Of a DNA stretch of 64,000 nt, positions 17,891-29,971 are shown piece after piece (within the stretch, counting starts at the first letter, position 1; the number at the start of each line of letters is the position of its first letter). Position numbers and translations under genes: made by a program. The notes beneath the pieces were generated by a model. It ran no database searches, was not told the DNA's origin, and saw only the letters and a list, made by a program, of their open reading frames with translations. Source of the stretch: Selaginella moellendorffii (Eukaryota; Streptophyta; Lycopodiopsida; Selaginellales; Selaginellaceae); contig NW_003314337.1 of the NCBI RefSeq assembly GCF_000143415.4, forward strand, positions 609,205-673,204. The letters run 5' to 3'.

Positions 17891-19118
17891 GACCCACCCG
17901 GAGCCACCTCTTTTTGGCAAAATTTGAGTAGTGGAGGGAATATTCTTGGAATAATAGAGAGCACGAGCTTTGGGGGCCGTTTTAGACCCGTGCGTGCATT
18001 TCACATGGGACTAACGCCGTTGGGTTCGTGTTCATGGGGGGCACCCTCCCCAGTGCCAGGAGGTGCAAGGACCTCCCGAGGTTTGCCCCTTTCGCCCAGC
18101 AGTTGCAAGGGTTTGCCGTTTTCGACAAGGCACGCATGGTGCCAGAATGGCATGGGGGGCCCAGCCAATTCGGATTGATGGCCTCGACGCAGGCTTCACC
18201 ACAGCACTCCTGGGGTCGCGTTCCAGTGCAGGCCCGAGCACCAGTGCGGTGTTTTCCTTGAGAGTGAGATGCGCTCCCGGCGGCAGCCCACGCATGGGGC
18301 CCACGGTCCGTTGGCATGGCTGCGACCGGGGCGTCACGCCGGCTGGCCCCGCTGGTGCTGGAGCGCGAGTGGGCACACGGATTGCCACGTGGGATGCATC
18401 TTCTCCCATGGGAAAAACCGCAAAAGCAGGCACTCAGGACATGGAAAAATGTACTTGGCCACACGGGCCAGTTGCACGCACCGCCCCGGTCGCTCCCATG
18501 CGCCCAAGAGCGAAAGGGGGCCCACGGTCCACGAGATATGGCAACGGGAACGACACAGAACCCATTGCACTGGTGCGGGACGGTGGGGCAACAAAATCAG
18601 GATCCGTTTCTGTGGAAACGGGTGGATTCACGCGAGCTTTCCAACAGTTCAAGTCCCATCGCGAACCAAGCTACAGATGCTGCCCACTTGCGCAAAAATG
18701 CAGTGTCAAACCCATCGCAATGGTGCGGGCCGGTGGAGCAACGAAATCCAGATCCGTTTCTGTGGAAACAGGTGGATTCACGCAAGCTTTCCAACGGTTC
18801 AGGTCCCATCACAAACCGAGCCACGGATCTTGCCCACTCGCGCAAAACCCATATCCAGACCCTAGCCCTAGCCACGTGTCACGGGGACCGCCAGTCAAAC
18901 TCATCCCCGCCGGTCAACCACCCCACCGCACCAACGGCCGCGATTGCCCCGCTTAACCCCCACTTAATCGCACTAAGCGCACCCCATAATCGCCCTTTGG
19001 TAGTTAAACCCCCTCCCATAAACCCAATAAATTTAACTGACACGAAAAAATGTAACGGAGGGGTGGTAGAGGCCTAGTGGCAGAGACCCCCAATGTAAAA
19101 ACAAGTCCACACAAATAG
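17891..19118. other. GC-rich spacer between LINE insertions, with a 150-bp tandem duplication
   Basis: Overlapping open frames of up to 297 codons are present on several frames, but none has recognisable domains, and open frames in all directions are expected from the GC content. An approximately 150-bp unit is duplicated in tandem (about 18561-18710 and 18711-18858), including a CCGTTTC-TGTG-GAAAC(G/A)GG hairpin in each unit. The right end (18950-19118) is AT-richer with an AATAAA at about 19026. I call no gene. Confidence 0.5.
18561..18858 (+). repeat. Tandem duplication, about 150 bp x 2
   Basis: The two units begin CCCATTGCACTGGTGCGGG and CCCATCGCAATGGTGCGGG and stay alignable to their ends, with roughly ten per cent differences by eye. 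Each holds a short inverted repeat around TTTCTGTGGAAA. Confidence 0.7.
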
Positions 19119-19132
19119 GTCCCTGGGTCGAT
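19119..19132 (+). repeat. 14-bp LINE boundary motif, copy e
   Basis: GGTCCCTGGGTCGA at the 3' end of the fourth LINE fragment, preceded by unrelated sequence (CACACAAATA). Confidence 0.75.
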
Positions 19133-20588
19133 GCAACATGTATGTACATTTCTCCAAGTCCCTTAGGGACTGGTACAAAAAACAAGAATTCCTTAGCGCT
19201 GTTCACTCAACTACGCTGTCCTGCAATTCTCCACCTAATAGTGATCTCTACCCTCCAATCGTGGCTGCTGTGGTCGTCGCCTCCGCAGTGCATCCAGTGC
19301 CAGATTGCCACGTCGAGCCTCCTTTGTTACCGTGTCCGAAGGTCTCCATTTCCACTTGACCTCCCCCTCGTGTTCAGTTCCGTAGCATGGAGTCCATAGT
19401 CGTCGCCAAGCTGTGAGCGCCTCCCTGTTTTTCCCATGCTCCTGGAGCAGCGTATCCCTGAAGCGGATAGCAGCCAGTGTGAGCCTCCACCAATTCGCCA
19501 TGATCGCTGAAATCCGAGTGCACTGCCCTTCGAAGTGGTTGCAGTTCTGAGCCTCCCAGAGTGCCTGTACCCCGGAAGCCCGCCATACCTCCCATCTCGC
19601 CCGTCCAAGGGCCTCCCACACTGTGGTCCCAACTTCGGCTCCTACCGCGTCCCACCTAACTCGAGTGCCCCATCCTGAGCGTCCCCAACACCTGATCTTC
19701 CGCCAAGCTGCTCCTGTGCATGGTCCCCTTGCCTCTGGAAACCATTGGGTGACATCCCCTTCTCGAATTTCGAAATCCTTCTTGTCCCCTAGTTCCCTCG
19801 TCGCTTTTGCTACCTGCCGCCACATCTCCTTGGCCACGTCACAATCCCAGAGGAGGTGTGTGACCGTCTCCAGTTCCCCGCATTCCGAACACCTGCAAGC
19901 ACTCTCCGCTTGGAACCGCTGGCCTACTGGCAGCCCATTCGTCGCCACGAGCCAAGAGGTTACCTTTGATTTTTCCTGGATCGGTAGTTTCCAGAACACC
20001 ACGGTGTTGTCAATCACCTGGTCCACCTCCACTCCTAGCGCGATCCACTTTTGCAACAGTCGTGGGATTTCTTCTCTCTCAAACTCCCTGCTCACCATCA
20101 AACCGTTCCGCGCATCCTTGACCTCGTAAGTGAAGAAGCCATTCGCTGCTGGGTCCCAGTCCAGGTCTTCTATTAACTCTTTCCTCCACCATACTAGCCG
20201 TCCATCTCCTTCTAGCCAGCATGGTGACTCTACCACTTCTGTCCAAGTTGCTGTCTGTCTTAGAACCCGGATTCGTCCTTTCACTTCATCGTCCGTGACC
20301 TGCGGCATCTGTTGGGGACCCCCCGCCTCAAGGAGTGTGTCACCTCTCACTACACGAAGAGGCCTGCCAAGGTTTTGGTCTGGGTCTGTCACAAACCACA
20401 CCTCAATCTCCCCCTCATTCCACGCTGGGGTTGGCATCGTGAACGCCCGAGTCCATTTCCCAAGTGGTAACTGCTCGCCGTCCGACGTCTCCTCCCTTTG
20501 AATTGCCACAAAGTCCCCAGCATGTAGCCTTCTTGTTGGCCATTTATCCCTTGTCCGTGCCTCTATCACTGCCCGCAGTAGCTTCAGT
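19133..20588 (-). mobile_element. LINE 3' fragment 4, joined to a poly-G tract
   Basis: About 1.45 kb of ORF2 C-terminus and 3' UTR of the same family, more diverged than the 16669-17876 fragment. The frame is open from 20588 to the stop at 19235, with a 15-base deletion relative to copy 2 (DWDPAAN... versus DWDPAAWRRGAN...). At its truncated 5' end it runs directly into 19 G residues; no right-hand copy of the 14-bp motif is found there. Confidence 0.85.
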
Positions 20589-20945
20589 GGGGGGGGGGGG
20601 GGGGGGGCTGCAGGGGGTTCCAAAAGTATAGTAGGGATAGTGAAGTCCAGGAACTAGTCTTGAAGGAACTCTCTAGTGGTGCTTCCAAACTAACTTGAGG
20701 TTGAGACTGGGGCCGAGGGGCCTTGGGTGAGAGTGAGCATGGACTCAGGTGGTGTTGGAGGGGCCACCCAAGGAAGTGCTCAAGAGTAGATCCCACTCCC
20801 AAAAGAGAAACCGACTGCGGTGCTTCCGGCTCATGTGGAGTGGTGCCCCACTTGAGTACCTTGCGGCTTAGACGAGGTAAGCTGGCAAATTGGAAAGGAA
20901 AAATTTGTGGCTTACAATTTGCTTCAGGGGCCACAAAATTGGCTG
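20589..20945. repeat. Poly-G tract and LTR-like block, first copy
   Basis: Nineteen consecutive G (20589-20607), then TTCCAAAAGTATAGTAGGGA, also found after poly-G tracts or G-rich spots at about 26275 and 46921. The block ends near GGCTTACA at about 20910-20917. Probably part of an LTR of the family flanking 27.3-29.2 kb. Confidence 0.5.
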
Positions 20946-22200
20946 GAAATGACATTGCTCACACTATGATTCATGGGTGCTAATCTGGGATGGAGGCGGT
21001 GGATATGAGACATGCAAGCTCTAGAGAATGGGGTCAACAAGTGGAAAGGTGCTCCACTCTTGCTAAAGACCATCTAAACAATCCAATAGCAACAGCCTTG
21101 ACAACTGGCTTCTTTGTCCTCAGATGGATGAAGGAGACATCAAGGACAAGGGATTCTCTCTCTAAAATTCCTCTCTCATATAAGCAATGGAATTGTTGCA
21201 GGTAGCCCCCACTGAAGGCTATACCTATAGCATGCTCACATACATGATGGTTTTGGAGAGACCACTTAGAGTTCAGCTTCTAAAGTTCCTCTCCTCAAGT
21301 CTCACATTGTCCACAAATGTAAAAACATTTCTCCTTTCTTGACAGCATCCAGATGGTAGAAAGCTTGTCTCAACTTCAAAATCAAGCTCAAGTGTTGAGC
21401 TGAGGTGAAATAAAACTTTCTCTTTCATGTTTCTTTTTCTAAACTTCTGCTGCCAAGCCAAGATTCCTTGATATTTCATTATTCATGATGATCCTACCAG
21501 TGGACTAGAAGAAGGCAATATACAGGTAGTAGAGAAAGAAACAGGATTTCTCCTTGATTGTTCTTTTAAACCACTTTGAACTGAGCCAGGATGATGAGAA
21601 CTTGTGTTTGGCTTGGATCGTCTCCTTGAGATTTTTTGAACAGATTTGCTTCTCCAGTACTATTTTTTATTTCATTCTTACTAGGTGCAAGAAACATATT
21701 GGTCCAACAGTGCTACATGACAAGAAGCCTAGACCCTAGAGCCCTTGTTGGCCCAGCAGAGCTAGCACCACCAGGGCATTGCCATCTTTTGACAGCTCCT
21801 GTATTTACCACCTTGCCCTAGCATATCAAACATGTGAGGAGGAAAATGACACAGTCTTTGGATTCTTGTACGTTGGCATATTTAATTCTTCATTAAACAA
21901 AGCTAAAGTAAATTCCATTAGAAGTTTAATACAGCTACAATGCAGACGAGGAGCATGTGATTGAGCCTTCAACATTCAATGGTCCCTTCTACAAATGGGC
22001 TTGCAAAGAATCAACATTGAGTGGCCTTCCAAACCCTTGGAATATAAATACAACCGTATAAAACCCTAAGAATATTCTTCTAGGATCCAAAATATATATT
22101 AAAAGAAATAGCTCTGTAGCAGATGATCACTTTGCTCATGCCTTCAAAACCTTCAAGTGAGTGCTGATTGCATGACAAGCATCATCACTCCTGCTGATAC
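20946..22200. other. Spacer, no recognisable gene
   Basis: AT-rich sequence with only short unsupported frames on either strand. No domain, RNA gene or clear repeat is seen. Confidence 0.5.
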
Positions 22201-22209
22201 TAAAGTGAG

Positions 22210-22760
22210 TAACAACATCAATAAGATTCCTTATCTTGGCAAGGAGGCTTTTCATTTTGATGATTTAAGCTAATTAAGAGTTTCAAAGTCACTTGTATAA
22301 CCTTTGCAAAAGTTTTCCAAAATCCACTAGTGAATTTTGAATCTTGATCACTAATGATGTCTTTTGGTAAACCAAAATTAAGAAAAACCTTCTTCAAATA
22401 GATTATAACCAAGTTTAAGGCAGTGACAATCTTTCAAAAAGCCAACAACTACACAAATTTATCAAATGATCCACTATAACCCATTCTTGCTCCTTTTTCC
22501 TCTGTGTTCGTAGTAAATAAGTGATGACATCTATAGAGATGTTACACTAATGGCTCTAAAGAATAGGTGAAGGTTGCAAAATTCCCCCCGGCTTCTCCTG
22601 TGGCACCTTTACAAGTTGACAAAGCTTGCATATTTTACAATACTCAAAGATATCAACCTTCATATTCCTCCAATAAAAATTGCACTTAATTAACTCATAT
22701 GTCTTCTTCCCCCCAAAATGACCGGCCTCTGGACAATCATGATAATGGAATAAAACTTAA
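22210..22760 (-). pseudogene. Ty3/gypsy integrase remnant
   Basis: On the minus strand, with stops and frameshifts: a zinc-binding HHCC region (GGKKTYELI, then CKICKLCQ) at about 22590-22760, then an integrase core piece FGLPKDIISDQDSKFTSGFW at about 22300-22400. The core Asp is in SDQDSKF. The rest of pol is not seen, so this is a fragment. Confidence 0.75.
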
Positions 22761-23400
22761 GTAATCAACACATCCACCCGTGGCAAATATACATGGCTAT
22801 TGTAGTATAGAATCCATCCACCAATGAGAAATGTGCTCCCATCTAAACTCGCAAAGAGACCACCTTAGCATCTTGAGTTTGAGCACTTAATCAATTGCCT
22901 AAACTCATTGACTGCCTCACTCAAATGATGACAAAACCAAATGAGCATTTTGATTAAAGGCTCGCAGCTCATAAATAACATCTTGAATGGTTCAAACCTC
23001 TACAACTTCGTCGGCACCATTATTAACACCACTATCAACAATAGGATGCCAATTTTCAGTTTGGTCGGCCATCACAATCAACTCTTTTAATACCAATGTT
23101 ATAATCCAATGCGAAAAGATAAAGATCTAGTCTCCCTAAACTACACTATACTTCCTCTTGAAGTTCCTCACCACCCAACCACCCCCAAACTACCTCAAAA
23201 GTTCCACTGTGCTGCCACTCCATTTTGAGCCCTAGGGTGGGTTCTTTACCCTAACATGCCTTAATATACAACTTTGAGCTTCCTTTTAACTGATATTGAC
23301 CATGTGGTCAAAGCTTGCACCTAACAATGTTAAGGTACTTGAGGCTAGACATGGTTGCACTCCAAGTAAAACTTCCTTAGTGGATTGACTTAAAATTTCA
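22761..23400. other. Spacer, no gene
   Basis: Stop-rich AT-rich DNA between the integrase fragment and the gag fragment. No feature supported. Confidence 0.5.
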
Positions 23401-23559
23401 AGGTTTTTTTTATGATGGTTTTATAGATGAGTGTTTTGCTTAGCTAGCCAATGTGAAGAAATTCTTGGCTACTATAGGAACTCCAAATGTAGAGGCTTTA
23501 GTGAATATTCCAATAATTTTACGTGGTGGAATGGGCTTGAGGAGTCTTGTATTGTAGAT

Positions 23560-24120
23560 AAGAACCCACTAGTGTCTATTATGGATAAGTTTGAGGCTTC
23601 TTTTTATTTAAGATTTGCCCCTCACTACGACATGAAGAATGCTTGCACAGAACTTTGACATTTCTAGTAAAGGAAAATGACGTTTGGGGACTATATTGAA
23701 AAGCTTAGTGGCTTGATTAGCCATGTTCTCATGAAGGATCCAGATCAAAACAAGTCCTACTTCATTGATAGCCTTTACTATAAAAGTATGCAGCAGCACT
23801 TGCATCATTCTTAGCTTACAAAGAGTTTGGAAGGCCCCTTTGATGCAGCTTGCTGACTTGACAATGAAAAACCCAAGTCTTATAGGTGTTTGAGGAGTCC
23901 CTCTATTGATAATTATAATGATGATTGTCATAGACACAAGGATAGGCACAAATATCACAAGCTGAAGTCTTTGATGATTACTTCGGATACAAAGAAGTAG
24001 TAGTTCTTTATGAAGAATTATAGTCAAAATTGTCATCATTGCAGCGAACTTGGACACTATAAGGCTGATTGTCCACAACTGACAAATAAGAAACAGAGCA
24101 AAAGTAATGGCTAATCTTTT
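23560..24120 (+). pseudogene. Retrotransposon gag remnant with CCHC zinc knuckle
   Basis: Plus-strand frames interrupted by several stops read MDKFEASFYLRFAPHYDMK, then GDYIEKLSGLISHV, then a perfect CCHC knuckle CHHCSELGHYKADC at about 24033-24075. This order is that of an LTR-retrotransposon gag protein, which forms the capsid and binds RNA. It is degraded and no pol follows. Confidence 0.7.
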
Positions 24121-24157
24121 AATGATGGTAATCAAATACTAAAAAGTTGCAACATTA

Positions 24158-24184
24158 TTGGGGGAATGAGCGACACTCCCCCAA
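24158..24184 (+). other. Perfect 8-bp hairpin
   Basis: TTGGGGGA and TCCCCCAA flank an 11-base loop just 3' of the gag remnant. No function assigned. Confidence 0.35.
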
Positions 24185-25524
24185 TGCTTGCTCAAATATA
24201 AAAAATGCTCTAATGCTCTCCACAAATGCCTCCCTTTTGCCCTTCTAGGGCAAAGGTTTTATACAAGGAAGATGAGGAATATTTTGAAAATTAGAATATT
24301 CTCTCTCACTCTCACACTCTCTAAATGGCCATTCCTTAACATGCAACCACGGTGGATCGTGTTGGCTCTAGACAAGTGATAACTCTCTGAAGAGTGTAGA
24401 GTGTACCTTTGTTGCTGATGCGAAGTGTTGGTAATTGTATGAATTAATAAAAACACTAGAAAATAAAGTGGAAAAAGAAAGAAAAAGGGTAGGTATGAAA
24501 TTTTAAAACAGGGAGGAAAACCCAATGGGAAACCATGTAGTTAAATTATACCCTAATGTGAAAGAAAAAATGAAGAAAAATGTAAAAAGAGAAGAAAAAT
24601 GGAAGAAAAATAGTGAGTACCCAAAGAGCTTAACCTATATCTGGATTTCAACTTAGGAAATTATAATATATAAATGTAGCCTTGTAATGACTTCAAGTAT
24701 GCTCTAAGGATTGGCCAAAATCGAGAAAGAAAGAGAGGTAAAAGAGGGGATCAAGGGTGGGAAGTGTAGAAATGATGAAAGATGGAATGATATGGTGGAG
24801 TGCCAAGATGGTGGTGGTACTCTGAGAAGGTGGCCATTTCTAAAGTGTCAAGCTTATGGTCGAATATGTCAAACTGAAGAAAACTACAGCTAAAAAGGAT
24901 GGTATAGTTGCTGGATTACCAGTAAAAAGAGGTGGTGTGTGTGTCCACTGAGTGCTAGAGCAAGAGAAAGTGGCTTTGGCTTCTGTGGCCTCACCTAAGG
25001 ATCCACCTAGGTGCCTTGAGTGAACGAATTCACCTAGTTGGAATAAAGTCACTCTAGAAAAGCTAGCATGTCATGGTCACAATGATATCTCAAAAAGAGC
25101 ACGTTCAAATGAGGTGATGTCTTTTGCTACTGGTGCATGTATATATGTTCATGGTATAGTGTAAATATAACCTCAAATAGAGATGTGGATGATGGTGATA
25201 AAATGAAAGATGCAAGATGGGCATTAGGAAGTAAGTGTGGGCAGCATTGCTGGAAGTGATTAGTGATGGATCTGTGAGTGTAGATGACATGGAATGTGTG
25301 TGAGGAATTTTTGGGGTAGAGTAATGGGAAGGGAAGGGCAAAAAAGCCTAGAACATAGTCTAAGCCAAGTGAGGAACATCCATACAAATGGCAATGCAGC
25401 CTGAGCATGAAAACCAAACCATGGTCTAGTGGAGAAACACCCTCTGGAAAAAAGAAAAGAAACCATGAAAAGTAAAGTGAAAGGAAGGAAGCAAATGAAA
25501 AAGAAAAGAAGAACACCTCAGTGT
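24185..25524. other. Spacer, no recognisable gene
   Basis: Short frames on both strands without domains. An A- and G-rich stretch (24460-24620) and gene-poor sequence only. Confidence 0.45.
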
Positions 25525-26011
25525 GAGACACAAAATCCCTAGGCCCCAAAGTGGAGCCGGAAGGGTGCCATGTGGTGGTGGCCGAAGCGAAAACCAAACG
25601 AGCGTAATACGTTTGGACTAAAAGCTCCAACTTGAAAGGTCAAGAGCGGGAGTGGAACTCCCAACAAAGTGCTTGAGGAACGAGCACGAAGCGAGCAATA
25701 AGCGAGGCTCCAAAAAGGGACCCAAAAAGGACCAACACATGACACGTGGAAGTGTCCGAGATGGACCCAAGTTGGAGTTCGAGGTGGAGTCCAAGGTGGA
25801 TCCGAGATGGAGTCCGAGATGGATCCAAGATTGAGTCCGAGACGGACCCAAGATGGAGTCCGAGATGGAGTCCGAGATGGACCCGAGATGGAGTCCGAGA
25901 TGGAGTCCAAGATAAACCCGAAGTCGAGACCGAGACTGAGACCGAGAACAGGACCGAGACCGAGACCGAGACCGGGACCAAGACCGAAACCGAGACCGGG
26001 ACCGAGACCGG

Positions 26012-26046
<35 letters not shown>

Positions 26047-27210
26047 GGACCGAGACCGAGACCAAGGCCAAGGCCAAGACCGAGACCGAGACCAGGACCG
26101 AGACCGAGACCAAGGCCAAGGCCGAGACCGAGCCCAAGCCCGAGTCTGAGTCTAAGTCCGAGTCCGAGTCCGAGTCCGAGTCCGCGTCCAAGTCCGAGTC
26201 TAATTCCGAGTTCGAGTCTGAGAGGGTGAAAGCCCAAAGCATTCGTCTCCCAGACCCTGGGGGGTTTGGTGAGCTCCAAAAGTATAGTAGGGGGAGGACT
26301 GCAGTGGAGCCAGTTTGGCCAGGAAAGGCTAGTTTGGCCCAAGAAGGCCGGAACCAGTGTTGGGTGATGAGTGCCCACTAGGAAATCCAAGACTAGAGTG
26401 AACACGGACCGACAACCGGGTTAGCTTGGTGAAGTGTTCAAGAGCCGGCTCTAGTTCCCCCGGGAGATCGACTGGCCGATGCGCCCAGTCCAAGTGTGGT
26501 TGGCACTACCTACTTGGATACCTGGCATGGCTCAATGGAACCTCGCTCTAAGCCCATGGCTAGAGCACCTAAAGGCGAAAGGCGGGGAGAGTACCCATGA
26601 GGCTTGCGTAAGGCCACGGTGTTCCGAAATGTTGTCCCAAAGTCCCAGATTGTGGAAAGGAAGAGGAGTAGCCCTCTGGTGTGGTGACCAAGGACACAGT
26701 CACATGGTGAGGAAGTCCCAAGGGACCATGGGACTTAGTGGTCAGGCCTGTGGGCCTTGATCCAGTGGTAGCGTTGGCGAACACGGCCAAGGACAGAAAG
26801 GGACTTGGTGGGGATCAGAAAGGAGATATTGGGGAAGGCTATTTCCCATGTCTGCAGGCATCCTGAGGATGCTAAGGAGTGGATCTGGGATGATCACTCA
26901 TGGACAGATGGCCCAGTCTTCGAGAGATGGGAATATGATGCGGGCGGCGTTAGATCACCGGTGTGACCAAGGTGAATGGGCATGGCCTTAGCGTAACAGG
27001 CCGATATGTCAATGGTACCTTGGGGTGTCGGTCATGGGATCAGATACGTGGAGCACTTGGACCAAGTGCAAAGGTTGAGTGGCATGGATGCCATTCTCGG
27101 GGCTAGCAAGCCCCAAGTCCTAACTGGGACTTATGGAGGTTGTGAATGAGACTCCTCCAAGTGGTTGGAGGTGTGATTAAGTGACTAAAGTAAAATGAAA
27201 AATTAGTCGC
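25525..27210 (-). repeat. LTR-like block, left copy, containing a hexamer minisatellite
   Basis: The first 710 bases match 29459-29945 in direct orientation, including GTGTGAGACACAAA, GGGTGCCATGTGGT, GTGGAACTCCCAAC and GTGAAAGCCCAAAGC. The two copies flank a decayed minus-strand gypsy element (27.3-29.2 kb), so they are read as its LTRs, the left one being the 3' LTR. The block then continues past a GGGGGG site and TCCAAAAGTATAGTAGGG to about 27210 (GTCGCTTACA). Strand is inferred from the internal domains. Confidence 0.5.
25745..26225 (+). repeat. GAGATGGA / CGAGAC hexamer-type minisatellite
   Basis: First GAGTCCGAGATGGA-type units (about 25760-25920), then a dense run of CGAGAC, CAAGGC and CGAGTC hexamers to about 26220. 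Long open frames across it (Gly-Leu, Asp-Ser or Arg-Pro repeats) are products of the hexamer periodicity, not proteins. Confidence 0.85.
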
Positions 27211-27329
27211 TTACACTCAGCAGATGAAGTGTTTGAGGTGAGAGTGGTTGTGAGCATGTGGGAGCTCACATCCATCAACATCTACTAGCATATACGCTCC
27301 ACCTCCAATGTGTCACTGGACAAAGTAGG

Positions 27330-29190
27330 GGTCAGTCCAGTGAGGAGAGAACTTCGAAGATGGCATAAACTCACAAGATTGCCATCCTCAAATGGTTCAG
27401 ATAACTACTGGTGATCAATGACCAACTTGATCTTCTGCTTGTCTTGAAGATGTTTAGTTGTGGCTCTTTGCTATTCTTCCAAAGTAAGAATCTCCAAGTC
27501 ATGCACATGAAGCTTGTCCTCATTGCTAAGCTATATCTCTGCTGCGTATTGAAGTGAAAGTGAGAGTGATGGCACCTAGATCTCCATTAGAAACATAGCC
27601 TCTATCCCATAGATAAGAGAGAATGGAGTTGCGGAAATGGATGTCTTGAAGGATGGCTGAAAGGCCCACAATACTATAACTAAGTGCTCATGCCAATGCC
27701 TCAAATGATCCTCCAAAAGCTTTGAGATGATGGTCTTTAATATCTTGTTGCTGAGGAAGCCACTACTACAATTGGAAATCAAGACTGCAAGAACTTTGAA
27801 TCAACAAACAATGTACTCATAAACAAACTTTGCTGTAGACTATTGATTTTCTTGTCGCAAAGGGATGGCCTTAACCCATTTTGTGAAGTAGTCCATTGCC
27901 ACAATGATTGAACTATTAGCACTGCTCACATGCCTTTGCATAGTCCAAGCTACCTTGATGAATCCAGTAGCCATGGCACGAAAGGAGCTATGCTATGACC
28001 CATCATGAGAAGTGCCCTACACAAGAGTGGAAAGCACAAAGTAGCTTAGGGATCTCATGTTCACCCACACACTGCAACAACACATCCTGTGAAGTCCTTT
28101 TATAAAGGTGTCTGTCGAGAAGGCAAAACCCCCACTCTTGGATCTCTAATGCCTTTTGTTGTGCTTGTGAGGAATCTACTAGGAACTTGCCTGAATCTAG
28201 GTACATTGCAATGTCCTATAAGGATGCTGGGACCATAAAGGAGGTAGCCTCAACAACTAGGAACTCGCTCGGATCCATCACATGCTTCTGTCATGTGTGA
28301 AAAGTTGGTTGGAACTCTTGAATAGTCACAATCCAAAATGAAGTATGAGGACTGTGAACTAGTCATTGTAAAAGAAAGGTTAGCACATTAGAATAGACAT
28401 GGAAATGGATATGGGCTCCAGTGAGAAAGTGGCATTATAGGTTCTATCGCTAATTTCCATCTTACCTTCTGTGCTATCCATGGTGCAATGGGCTGCAACT
28501 TGCCACGAGTGGCCGAAGATGATAGAGTCTTTTAGAGAGGATGTTCCAAGATGCTGGTAGTTGACCATGAGGAAATCTACCTTAGAAATAACCCTACACT
28601 AAGACCTTGACACCACAGCAAATGCCCACTAGAGGAACAATGTGATTGGCAAAGGTTTTGAGCACAATGAAGGAGCTCTTAGTGATCTGTAGTTGTGCTG
28701 AAAGGGCAACTTCAAGAGAGATAATGTTGCTCCCGGAACCGGAGTTAACCAAAGCATCCATCTTGCAAGAGGAAGTACTAATCTACACCAGGACGAAGAA
28801 TAGACTAGGATCTCCACCATATCTTATCATGTTGATGATGTGCACCTCTTGAGGAGTCCTACTGAGGGTGCTCTGTGGTGTTCTTGACCATATAAACTCC
28901 AAATGCTGGCCGAATCTAGAAACAAGGCACAACATTTTTCATAGTGAAAAGGTGACGAGAGTGTCAAGCAGTTGTTGAAGAACTGGCTCCGAAACATGAA
29001 TAGTTGTTGGTGAGATCTTAGGAGGAGAGGAAAATAGTGACTTGAAGGGGAGCTTACAAGCCACTCTCTGTGTCATTAGATTTTGTGCAGATAAAGATTC
29101 ATTCTCAACCGATGCTGGGGGATCTATGATAGGTTGAGCAGCTGCCTTCTTCTTCGCTTGGGCTCGAGTGGTTGCGGTTTGCTACTATTG
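27330..29190 (-). pseudogene. Degraded Ty3/gypsy element: protease and integrase pieces, RT deleted
   Basis: Minus-strand order: linker with TRAQAKKKAA (about 29180), aspartic protease region ALVNSGSGSNIISLE (about 28700-28770) where the catalytic Asp is Asn, GHSWQVAAHCTMD (about 28450-28540), the zinc-binding pre-integrase region LDRHLYKR (about 28100), integrase VAMDYFTKWVKAIPL (about 27870-27930), and LRHWHEHLVIVLWAFQ (about 27680). Stops and frameshifts abound, and RT and RNase H are missing between about 28380 and 28210. Part of an element of the class that uses protease, RT and integrase from one polyprotein. Confidence 0.75.
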
Positions 29191-29454
29191 TCTATAGAGT
29201 TCCTTAGCTACCAAAATCATGTTGACCGATGAGGCTAATGCTTTCCCTTTCCTTGATGAAGGGGCTGCCTCAATCACTCATTGCTCCAATTGCTCTTGGT
29301 ATGTCTCTGGACCACTAAATGGTGTGGAGTTGTTAGTGAAGGGGCATTACTGGACACATTCAGAGGGTGGAGGCTAAAGCTTTATGTGAAACTTGAAGCA
29401 GCATTATGTGTTGTGTGTGTTCATCTTGTAGTGAGTGCACTAATAGGACTTGAA

Positions 29455-29971
29455 TTAGTGTGTGAGACACAAATCCTTAAGCCCTAAAGTGGAGCTGAAA
29501 GGGTGCCATGTGGTAGTGTCTGAAGCAAAAGCCAAATAAGCATAACAAGTTTGGACTAAAAGCTTAGACTTGAAAAGTTGAGAGTAGAAGTGGAACTCCC
29601 AACGAAGGGCTCGAGGAGTCCAAGATGGATCTAAGATAGACCTGAGATGGAATCCAAGATGGACCCAAAATGGACCCAAAATGGAGTCCGAGATGAACCT
29701 GAGATGGAGTTTGAGATGGACCTGAAATAGAGTCCAAGATGGAGTCTGAGATGGACCTGAGATGGAGTCCAAGATGGACCCGAAATGGAGTCTGAGATGG
29801 AACTGAGATTGAGACCAAGAGAGAGACCGAGTCCGAGTCCGAAATCGAGACCGAGACCAAGACCAAGACTAAGTCTGAATCCGAGACCGAGACCAAGTCC
29901 AAGTCCGAAACCAAATACTAATACAGACTATTGGGTGAAAGCCCAAAGCAATCACGCCCCCCCCCCCCCCC
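29455..29971 (-). repeat. LTR-like block, right copy, ending in poly-C
   Basis: Direct repeat of 25525-26240 with many substitutions and a shorter minisatellite part (about 29620-29920). It stops at a run of 15 C (29957-29971). Read as the 5' LTR of the minus-strand gypsy remnant, truncated at the C-run. Confidence 0.5.

Noticed and set aside
18063-19077. Overlapping plus-strand ORFs of 297, 253 and 198 codons
   Set aside because: Three frames are open over the same GC-rich tandem repeat; no domain, no codon bias to prefer one.
25740-26220. Possible CRISPR or satellite array
   Set aside because: No spacers between unique repeats; it is a degenerate hexamer minisatellite in a plant context.
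25539-26405. 288-codon minus-strand ORF rich in Gly-Leu and overlapping plus-strand ORFs
   Set aside because: They follow the six-base periodicity of the minisatellite and are open in several frames; no domain.
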